Made by a program: the position numbers and the translations under genes. Below are positions 13,259 through 18,341 of a stretch of DNA of 18,341 nt, in pieces (the first letter of the stretch is position 1; every line of letters starts with the position of its first letter). The DNA comes from an uncultured Lachnospiraceae bacterium (GTDB lineage: Bacteria > Bacillota_A > Clostridia > Lachnospirales > Lachnospiraceae). Below the pieces are notes generated by a model. It was not told the DNA's origin. It made no database searches and saw only the letters and a list, made by a program, of their open reading frames with translations. Location: contig CAMOFS010000001.1 in NCBI GenBank assembly GCA_946613735.1, forward strand, positions 1 to 18,341. The letters run 5' to 3'.

Positions 13259-14518
13259 CTACAGCAGATCCTGATATCCGGGTACAAACAGATGACGAGG
13301 AATACCGTCAACCATTACAGGACTAACATCGCCCTGGATAAGGGGTCTTACATAGGTGATAAAGTCATTTGTCACATATGTGCCGTCCTTTGTGATCCAA
13401 TCCCTGGGAACCAGACGCTCATCGTTAGCGATCTTGTGAACATCCTTGACCTCAGTTCCTGCCTGATAAGGATCATCGGAAAGTCTCTCGATAACAACCA
13501 TCTTGCCGCTGTCACCTTCATCAGCTGCCTTCATGGCAGCACCGCCTACCTCATAGGCCTCTAAAATATCCACTCTGGATGCGCAATGACTTGCTGCACG
13601 CTGTAAGGTGGAAAGCTCAATGGCACGGGTCTTGCATCCGATCTCCTGCGCTAAAACATTGCAAAGATAGGTTGCTGTACCGGTAAGCTGCTTGTGCCCG
13701 AATGCGTCCACATACTCTGTAGCATTACCAAGCTCACTGATATATGTACCGTCCTCAGTATGGATACCCTCGGAAATAGCAATAACTACAGAACGCTTCT
13801 TCTTAAGGAACTCTTTGCACTTCTTGACAAAAGTGGGTACATCGAAAGGAAGCTCGGGAAGATAGATGGCATCAGGTCCGTCACAATCCTCGCCCTTGGA
13901 AAGAGCTGCTGCGCCGGTAAGCCATCCTGCATTTCTGCCCATGATCTCAACGATGATAACCTGACCCTTGTTGGTCTCAAGGCTCCAGCCATCGCGAATT
14001 ATCTCCTTAACGGAAGTACCAATGTACTTAGCAGCGGAACCATAACCGGGTGTATGGTCTGTAAGAGCAAGGTCGTTATCAATAGTCTTGGGGCAGCCCA
14101 CGAAACGTACATCAGAACCGGATACTATAGCGTAATCGGAAAGCTTTTTGATCGTATCCATGGAATCATTGCCACCAATGTAAATAAAGCAATCTATCTC
14201 AAGCTCTTCAAGGATCTGGAAGATCTTTTCATATACATCCTTATTCTCGTAGATATCAGGCAGCTTGTATCTGCATGATCCAAGGTATGCAGAAGGTGTG
14301 CGCTTTAAAAGCTCTGCATCCAGTCCGGTGCGGATATGCTCGGACAGGTCAATATAACGCCCCTCCAAAAGTCCCTGTACTCCATGGAGCATACCGTAAA
14401 CTGTCTTGTAGCCTCTGTCCTTTGCTGTACGATAAACTCCGGCAAGAGAGGAATTGATCGCAGCTGTAGGTCCGCCTGACTGTCCTACGATTACATTTCT
14501 TTTTGTTTTTTTGCTCAT
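13259..14518 (-). CDS. pfp: diphosphate-dependent 6-phosphofructokinase (419 aa)
   Basis: Catalyses the reversible PPi-dependent phosphorylation of fructose 6-phosphate in glycolysis. Clues to PPi use are GGND (115-118, with Asp where ATP enzymes have GGDG Gly) and PKTIDND (143-149, with Lys where ATP enzymes have PGTIDND). Other family elements: VGQSGGPTAAIN (N-terminal), TPGYGSAAK, EIMGRNAGWLTGAAAL and ISEGI. The ATG at 14518 is chosen because GGGAG lies 8 bases upstream and VIVGQSGGPT then starts at the usual distance; the extra 29 residues to 14605 are unsupported. Length is normal for the ~420-residue class. It has its own promoter overlapping a perfect inverted repeat and is closed by the terminator at 13178-13207. 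Energy-saving PPi glycolysis is common in anaerobic Clostridia. Confidence 0.94.
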   Translation of the reverse strand: MSKKTKRNVIVGQSGGPTAAINSSLAGVYRTAKDRGYKTVYGMLHGVQGLLEGRYIDLSEHIRTGLDAELLKRTPSAYLGSCRYKLPDIYENKDVYEKIFQILEELEIDCFIYIGGNDSMDTIKKLSDYAIVSGSDVRFVGCPKTIDNDLALTDHTPGYGSAAKYIGTSVKEIIRDGWSLETNKGQVIIVEIMGRNAGWLTGAAALSKGEDCDGPDAIYLPELPFDVPTFVKKCKEFLKKKRSVVIAISEGIHTEDGTYISELGNATEYVDAFGHKQLTGTATYLCNVLAQEIGCKTRAIELSTLQRAASHCASRVDILEAYEVGGAAMKAADEGDSGKMVVIERLSDDPYQAGTEVKDVHKIANDERLVPRDWITKDGTYVTNDFITYVRPLIQGDVSPVMVDGIPRHLFVPGYQDLL

Positions 14519-14570
14519 TCTCTTAACTCCCAACCTTTCCTGCACTCTCCCGTGCAAATATTTTTTAGAC

Positions 14571-14599
14571 ATTATATGTGATTCACTCTCACATATAAT
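14571..14599. repeat. perfect 11-base inverted repeat overlapping the pfp promoter (operator candidate)
   Basis: ATTATATGTGA (14571-14581) and TCACATATAAT (14589-14599) are perfect complements around a 7-base spacer. The core TGTGA N7 TCACA resembles CRP/FNR-family sites (TGTGA N6 TCACA) but has one extra spacer base. It covers the -10 edge and predicted start of the pfp promoter, so it is placed as a repressor operator. Confidence 0.7.
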
Positions 14600-14624
14600 A
14601 CTCAATGATTACATACGTTGACAA
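14595..14624 (-). promoter_or_regulatory. pfp promoter
   Basis: On the minus strand TTGTCA (14624-14619) and TATTAT (14600-14595) are 18 bases apart. Predicted start is near 14588, inside the inverted repeat, leaving a ~70-base leader. Confidence 0.55.
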
Positions 14625-14629
14625 TTATA

Positions 14630-14660
14630 ACACAAATCGGGAATTTGTGTCTTTTTTTTA
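14630..14660 (+). terminator. intrinsic-terminator-like hairpin reading on the plus strand
   Basis: ACACAAAT (14630-14637) and ATTTGTGT (14643-14650) form an 8-base stem with a 5-base loop, followed on the plus strand by C and eight T residues (14652-14659). Flanking genes are on the minus strand, where the hairpin is preceded by an A-run and followed by TTATAATT. It may act in both directions: ending the small-protein transcript weakly on the minus strand, and stopping antisense transcription on the plus strand. Confidence 0.6.
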
Positions 14661-14667
14661 GCATTTT

Positions 14668-14853
14668 TCATTCAGTTTCCAGCTTAAAGTCATCATTGTC
14701 ATATTTCCAGACGTTTTTCCCGCCGTAATTATCAACACGAAGCGGCGTTCCATGCTCGTCCAGGGCGGCATCCAGCTTATCCAGGTTCTGCTTAACGGCC
14801 TCCACCGTCTTGTCCGCTTCTTCCTGATGACGGCTCACTTTCTTCTTTTCCAT
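14668..14853 (-). CDS. small charged hypothetical protein (61 aa)
   Basis: GGGAGAGA lies about 6 bases before the ATG at 14853. The soluble 61-residue product has a basic start (MEKKKVSRHQEE), a heptad-like helix (residues 10-35, ADKTVEAVKQNLDKLDAALDEHG, probable coiled coil) and a polar tail with VDNYGGKNVWKYD. No family recognised. It follows the TSCPD-family gene by 39 bases on the same strand and is probably cotranscribed. The good ribosome binding site and amphipathic pattern favour a real gene. Confidence 0.7.
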   Translation of the reverse strand: MEKKKVSRHQEEADKTVEAVKQNLDKLDAALDEHGTPLRVDNYGGKNVWKYDNDDFKLETE

Positions 14854-14892
14854 ATTCTCTCCCGATCACACACCAAAACAGGATTACATCTC

Positions 14893-15144
14893 TTAAGCGA
14901 TAGCCTCGTCAAGGGCCTTTGACAGCTGATCCGCACAGGATGTGCCTCGCCCCTTACAGTCATTCCCCCTCAGGATATCGGCTGCCCTTTTGGCATCCTC
15001 ACCCTCCAAAAGTCTGCCGATAGCCTTAAGATTACCGTTACAGCCCCCTTTAAACTTAAGATTATGGATCCTTTTGTCCTCATCCAGATCATAGTCTATT
15101 GCCACCGAGCATACACCCTTCGGTGAATATGTATAATGCTTCAT
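14893..15144 (-). CDS. TSCPD domain-containing small protein (83 aa)
   Basis: The ATG at 15144 (MKHYTYSPKGVCS) has GGAGGG 7 bases upstream; the frame from 15186 lacks support. The 83-residue protein matches the small TSCPD family: YSPKGVCSVAIDYDL, FKGGCNGNLKAIGRLLEG, and DILRGNDCKGRGTSCADQLSKAL, the last containing the family motif (GTSCADQL here for TSCPD). Cys12, Cys35, Cys63 and Cys70 are arranged like a metal site. Related domains form the C-terminus of class II ribonucleotide reductases, where they bind zinc; the stand-alone proteins have no proven role. A TATAAT box (15175-15180) with TTGTGG 19 bases upstream may be its promoter. Confidence 0.87.
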   Translation of the reverse strand: MKHYTYSPKGVCSVAIDYDLDEDKRIHNLKFKGGCNGNLKAIGRLLEGEDAKRAADILRGNDCKGRGTSCADQLSKALDEAIA

Positions 15145-15174
15145 CTTATTCCCTCCATTTAAAGACATAGGATA

Positions 15175-15205
15175 ATTATAACCCATCCGATGATTTTTTC
15201 CACAA
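15175..15205 (-). promoter_or_regulatory. possible promoter of the TSCPD/small-protein operon
   Basis: On the minus strand TTGTGG (15205-15200) and a perfect TATAAT (15180-15175) lie 19 bases apart, about 30 bases ahead of the ATG. Spacing is long, so confidence is moderate. Confidence 0.45.
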
Positions 15206-15231
15206 AAAAGTGTATGTGGTCAGTTTTTTAT

Positions 15232-15265
15232 TTGCATCCGTAATTAATAATCGTTACAATTACGG
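15232..15265 (+). promoter_or_regulatory. promoter of the PfkB kinase with an overlapping inverted repeat
   Basis: TTGCAT (15232-15237) and TACAAT (15255-15260) are 17 bases apart. A perfect inverted repeat, CCGTAATT (15238-15245) and AATTACGG (15258-15265), spans the spacer and -10. It could be the operator of a sugar-responsive repressor. The -35 match is only partial. Confidence 0.5.
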
Positions 15266-15302
15266 TGTATGACACTTACTTCTTTTTATTAGGTATTATT
15301 TT

Positions 15303-16247
15303 ATGAAGGTTTCTGTTATAGGTCCTGCAATAATCGACGTTCTCGCCTCCGGTGTTGGCACGGACATTTTTGAAAAAAAATCACACCGAATGGACGATAT
15401 CCGGCTATCCTTCGGGGGAAACGCACTTAATGAAGCCGTGGTTTTAAGCCGGCTTGGCGTAACTGTCGAGCTTATCACAAAGCTTGGCGATGATGAATCC
15501 GGCAAAAAAGTCTTCGAATTTATTAGGGATAACGGAATCTCAACAGATAAGGTCAAAATCGCACCGGGGCTTAAGACCGCCATAAATGTGGTTTTAGTCG
15601 ATAAAAACGGGGAGCGCTTTTTCCTCACCGATCCCAACACTAATCTAAGAAAGATGGAATATAACGACATAGCCTGCCACACAGACGACATGGCTGATCT
15701 TGTCTGCTTTCCCTGTATGTTTACCTCCCCACTTTTAGGCATTGCCGATATGGTTTCTCTTTTTTCCGGGATAAAATCAAAGCCGGGCCGAACCCTCATT
15801 TTGGATATGACAAATGCCAAAAACAATGAGACCATTGACGATATGAAGGAAATATTTACCCTGGCCGACTACTACCTGCCCAACGAAGAGGAGTTGAAAA
15901 GCATATCCGGGGAACTTAGTACAGAAGATGCCGCAAGAAAGATCATCTCATGGGGCACAAAGGCTGTTATCGTAAAACGAGGCGGCAGGGATACCCTGCT
16001 TTTTACAGATAATGGGATTGACCCGCTTCCCGTTTATAAGACAAAAAAGGCCGTAGACACCACCGGTGCCGGCGACAGCTTTGGCGCAGGCTTTATATAC
16101 GGTCTCTCTCATCAAATGAGCTTACGTGAATGTGTGATGTTTGGGAATGCGGTGGCATCGTGCACCATAGAAAAAAACGGTGCCACCGATGGGTTAGTCT
16201 CTGGCGAAAAGCCCCTAAGCAGATATAAAGAATTGCTGTCATACTAG
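15303..16247 (+). CDS. PfkB/ribokinase-family sugar kinase (314 aa)
   Basis: The standard length and two PfkB motifs mark this as a cytoplasmic sugar (or nucleoside) kinase: FGGNALNEAVVLSRLG (37-52, sugar-binding GG-N) with KLGDDESGKKV, and the C-terminal DTTGAGDSFGAGFIYGL (252-268) with catalytic base D258. The PNEEEL segment (193-198) is also typical. Substrate is not evident; fructose or another hexose are common for such monocistronic kinases. The ribosome binding site is weak (AGGT about 9 bases from the ATG). It is transcribed opposite to the TSCPD operon from 15232 on and converges on aat, with the two stop codons in one hairpin. It is clearly different from the 372-residue kinase at 8172-9290. 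Confidence 0.9.
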   Translation: MKVSVIGPAIIDVLASGVGTDIFEKKSHRMDDIRLSFGGNALNEAVVLSRLGVTVELITKLGDDESGKKVFEFIRDNGISTDKVKIAPGLKTAINVVLVDKNGERFFLTDPNTNLRKMEYNDIACHTDDMADLVCFPCMFTSPLLGIADMVSLFSGIKSKPGRTLILDMTNAKNNETIDDMKEIFTLADYYLPNEEELKSISGELSTEDAARKIISWGTKAVIVKRGGRDTLLFTDNGIDPLPVYKTKKAVDTTGAGDSFGAGFIYGLSHQMSLRECVMFGNAVASCTIEKNGATDGLVSGEKPLSRYKELLSY

Positions 16248-16278
16248 TGTGGCGGCCCTTAATAACCGGACACACTAG
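16244..16278. terminator. symmetric hairpin holding the stop codons of two convergent genes
   Basis: CTAGTGTG (16244-16251) and CACACTAG (16271-16278) are perfect 8-base arms, extendable inside by CGG/CCG with a small bulge. The left arm contains the kinase stop codon (TAG 16245-16247) and the right arm the aat stop codon (on the minus strand, 16277-16275). No U-tract follows in either direction, so it would be an atypical, perhaps bidirectional, terminator. Confidence 0.5.
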
Positions 16279-16937
16279 GTTCCTTCTCCTCCGGTCCCCA
16301 GCTTTACCAGGCTACGGTATTCCTCTGCGGATATCGTCTCTCCGCCCATGCTCTCAAGGTGATCCGTATGAAACTGGCAATCTATCATCAAAAAATCATT
16401 TTTAGCAAGAAGCGTGGAAAAGAGTATCAGCGCAAGCTTTGAACCATTCTCTATCTCCGTGTACATGCTCTCACCAAAAAAGCATCTGCCTATCTGGACC
16501 CCGTAAAGCCCGCCGGCAAGCTCTCCGTCAATATAGGAGTCTACACTGGTGGCATATCCGGCATCAAAAAGGTCCTTATAAGCCTTTTCCATATCATCCG
16601 TGATCCAGGTGCCCTCTTTGAACTCTCTCTTGATCCTGCATCTGTGCATAGTATCTGAAAAATCCCTGTTTAGAGTTATCCTGACATCATGCTTTCTTAA
16701 AAACTTCCTGGAGGAATGCGATATATGTATCTTTTCGGGCCTTATTATATAGCGCTCCTTCGGACTCCACCACATTATAGGCTGGCTGTCATCATACCAG
16801 GGAAATATTCCATTGGTATATGCCAAAAGGAGTCTGTCGACGCAAAGATCACCCCCTACGGCCAAAAGGCCGTCAGGCTCCGCAAGATCCGGCAGCGGAA
16901 AATAGATTTTTCCCTCCTCCAGTCTATATACCGGCAT
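16275..16937 (-). CDS. aat: leucyl/phenylalanyl-tRNA-protein transferase
   Basis: Transfers Leu or Phe from aminoacyl-tRNA to the N-terminal Lys or Arg of target proteins, making them N-degrons for ClpAP. Family hallmarks in order: FPLPDLAEPDGLLAVGGDL (13-31), GIFPWY (43-48), IMWWSPKERY (54-63), EGTWIT (107-112), GELAGGLYGVQIGRCFFGESM (138-158), SKLAL (166-170) and LMIDCQFHTDHLESMGG (183-199). Length 220 is close to the E. coli enzyme. AGGAGG precedes the ATG by 5 bases. It starts 14 bases after clpA ends, so the two genes are almost certainly one operon. The stop codon lies in a hairpin shared with the convergent kinase. Confidence 0.96.
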   Translation of the reverse strand: MPVYRLEEGKIYFPLPDLAEPDGLLAVGGDLCVDRLLLAYTNGIFPWYDDSQPIMWWSPKERYIIRPEKIHISHSSRKFLRKHDVRITLNRDFSDTMHRCRIKREFKEGTWITDDMEKAYKDLFDAGYATSVDSYIDGELAGGLYGVQIGRCFFGESMYTEIENGSKLALILFSTLLAKNDFLMIDCQFHTDHLESMGGETISAEEYRSLVKLGTGGEGT

Positions 16938-16951
16938 AATAGCCTCCTAAA

Positions 16952-18341
16952 TCAGTCAGGCACCGCTTTAAACTCGTCCTCTCCGGCAGAAAGCACTATC
17001 GTGCCTCCGTTTTTAAGCTTCCCAAACAGGATCTCATCCACGAAAAGCGGCTTGATGTCATTTCTGATCACGCGATCTACCTCTCTGGCGCCGAATTCCG
17101 TGCTGATACCTCTCTTTTTTATAAGCTCCCTGGCACTTTCCTCCACGGAAAGCTTTATCTTCTTTTTCTCCAGCATATCAGACAGCTCAGACAGCTTTTT
17201 GTCCACTATCCTGTATGCCATATCATCATTCATCCCGTTAAATACCACTATGCGATTAAGCCTGTTACGGAACTCGGGCATAAAGGTATGCTTTACCTCC
17301 TCCATGATGACACTGCCATCCCGGGAAGCCCCTTCAAAGCCGATATCTTTCTTGCCCAGGCGGCTGGCTCCCGCATTGGAGGTCATTATAACCACCACAT
17401 TTGAAAAATCAGCTTTTCTCCCCTGATTGTCCGTAAGGGTTGCATAGTCCATAACGGATAATAGAACGTTGTAGATGTCGTTATGGGCTTTTTCGATCTC
17501 GTCTAAAAGCAGCACCGCCGAAGGGTTCTTTCTGATCTCCTCCGTAAGCATACCGCCTTCCTCATAACCCACATATCCTGCGGGAGAACCAATAAGCTTG
17601 GCTACGGCATGCCGCTCGGTGTACTCGCTCATATCAAATCTGATAAGCTTTACCCCCATCTCCTCCGCCAGGCTTTTTGCAATCTCCGTTTTACCCACTC
17701 CGGTAGGCCCGACAAACAAAAGGCTGGCTAAGGGCTTGTTCTCCTCCAAAAGCCCTGCCTTAGAGAACTTTATGGCATTGACCACCTGGGATACCGCCTC
17801 ATCCTGACCGAATATCCTGGCCTTGATACGGCTCTCTAAGGTAGACAGTCCCTCTGCCTCATCCGTAGCTACCGTCTCCATGGGCACCCGGCATATCCCT
17901 GTCAAAACCTCGTTGACCACATCCTTGTCAACCGTCTGCTTTTCACCCTCCGGCTCGGGATTGAGCTTTCTGTATGAACCGGCCTCATCCATGATATCGA
18001 TTGCCTTGTCCGGCAAAAACCTCTCATGGACATGCTTTTTGCTCATGGAAACAGTATATTCAAGGATACCCTTCTTATATGACACTCCATGGAAATCCTC
18101 ATAGTTCTTTTTGAGACCCTTAAGTATCTCCACAGCCTCTTCTTCGGTAGGCTCTGCTATGTCCACGTTGATAAAGCGCCTTACCAGGCTCTTGTTCTTT
18201 TCAAAACGCTTTTTGTACTCATCATAGGTTGTGGCACCTATAAATCTGATATGTCCGTCAGCAAGGTAGGGCTTTAGGATGTTTGATGCGTCAAAGGAGC
18301 CCTCTCCCACGGCACCCGCCCCTGCAAGGGTATGTATCTCA
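16952..18341 (-). CDS. clpA: ATP-dependent Clp protease ATP-binding subunit ClpA (5' end outside window)
   Basis: AAA+ unfoldase that feeds substrates to ClpP. The frame is open to the window edge, where it reads EIHTLAGAGAVGEGSFDASNILKPYL, the Walker B region of the first AAA+ module; the GTG at 18310 is not the start. The second module has Walker A GPTGVGKT, the RFDMSEYTERHAVAKLIGSPAGYVGYEEGGMLTE segment, Walker B LLLDEIEKAH, TLTDNQGRKADFSNVVVIMTSNAGA and the arginine-finger region FMPEFRNRLN. The loop tripeptide IGF (in KKDIGFEG) is an IGF/IGL-type ClpP-binding loop. The GSPAGYVG and NGRKADF-type residues fit ClpA better than ClpB or ClpC, and the spacer between modules is short, without a long coiled-coil insert. 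The adaptor gene clpS may lie upstream, outside the window. aat follows within 14 bases. Confidence 0.93.
   Translation of the reverse strand, partial: EIHTLAGAGAVGEGSFDASNILKPYLADGHIRFIGATTYDEYKKRFEKNKSLVRRFINVDIAEPTEEEAVEILKGLKKNYEDFHGVSYKKGILEYTVSMSKKHVHERFLPDKAIDIMDEAGSYRKLNPEPEGEKQTVDKDVVNEVLTGICRVPMETVATDEAEGLSTLESRIKARIFGQDEAVSQVVNAIKFSKAGLLEENKPLASLLFVGPTGVGKTEIAKSLAEEMGVKLIRFDMSEYTERHAVAKLIGSPAGYVGYEEGGMLTEEIRKNPSAVLLLDEIEKAHNDIYNVLLSVMDYATLTDNQGRKADFSNVVVIMTSNAGASRLGKKDIGFEGASRDGSVIMEEVKHTFMPEFRNRLNRIVVFNGMNDDMAYRIVDKKLSELSDMLEKKKIKLSVEESARELIKKRGISTEFGAREVDRVIRNDIKPLFVDEILFGKLKNGGTIVLSAGEDEFKAVPD

Noticed and set aside
13694..14278. 194-codon plus-strand ORF over pfp
   Set aside because: Antisense shadow of a fully recognisable phosphofructokinase.
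15296..15835. 179-codon minus-strand ORF over the PfkB kinase
   Set aside because: The plus frame carries both PfkB motifs; the minus frame is Ser-rich and unsupported.
1..18341. CRISPR array, tRNA, rRNA, insertion sequence or prophage
   Set aside because: No regularly spaced repeats, cloverleaf-like sequence, transposase or integrase motif was seen on either strand.

Overview
The window looks like a chromosomal segment of a low-to-moderate GC Gram-positive anaerobe, most likely a Lachnospiraceae or related Clostridia. The basis is strong AGGAGG ribosome binding sites, TTGACA/TATAAT promoters with 17-base spacers, a PPi-type phosphofructokinase, a separate FeoB-associated Cys-rich peptide, a TSCPD small protein and a YunG-like protein. 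Most genes lie on the minus strand. No rRNA, tRNA, CRISPR array or intact insertion sequence was seen.

Region 1 (1-5200) is accessory and rearranged. It begins with the C-terminal end of an AlkD-like DNA alkylation repair protein. Three unrecognised charged proteins (start codons at 1370, 3774 and 5149, minus strand) share a short N-terminal Gly-Gln-(Leu/Tyr)-(Phe/Leu) plus lysine motif. Between them lie a rubrerythrin-like di-iron protein behind a consensus promoter, an iron-dependent alcohol dehydrogenase that has lost about three quarters of its length in frame, and an intact YunG-like gene. The YunG-like promoter lies inside the 3' end of the second charged-protein ORF, which appears truncated.

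Region 2 (5200-7230) is a minus-strand gene string: a reduced MotA-like membrane protein, a LuxR-type DNA-binding protein overlapping it, a GNAT-like protein, then the third charged protein, closed by a strong terminator at 3875-3902.

Region 3 (7309-9368) is a sugar kinase/class II aldolase operon with its own promoter. It probably phosphorylates an unknown sugar and cleaves the product.

Region 4 (9372-12404) is a ferrous-iron uptake locus: feoA, feoB and a 54-residue FeoB-associated peptide on the minus strand, and a short DtxR-family regulator divergent on the plus strand. The feoA promoter has consensus -35 and -10 boxes. One palindrome fills its spacer and a second covers the predicted start site, as expected for iron-dependent repression. 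The regulator carries the Met/Cys/Glu/His pattern of DtxR-type iron sensors.

Region 5 (12420-15144) holds a response regulator with a possible 40-residue downstream ORF, a PPi-phosphofructokinase whose promoter overlaps a perfect 11-base inverted repeat, a 61-residue charged protein and a TSCPD-family protein.

Region 6 (15232-18341) holds a plus-strand PfkB sugar kinase converging on aat. Upstream of aat in the same direction lies clpA, cut by the window edge. Aat and ClpA together suggest a bacterial N-degron pathway: Aat adds Leu/Phe to protein N-termini and ClpA with ClpP degrades them.
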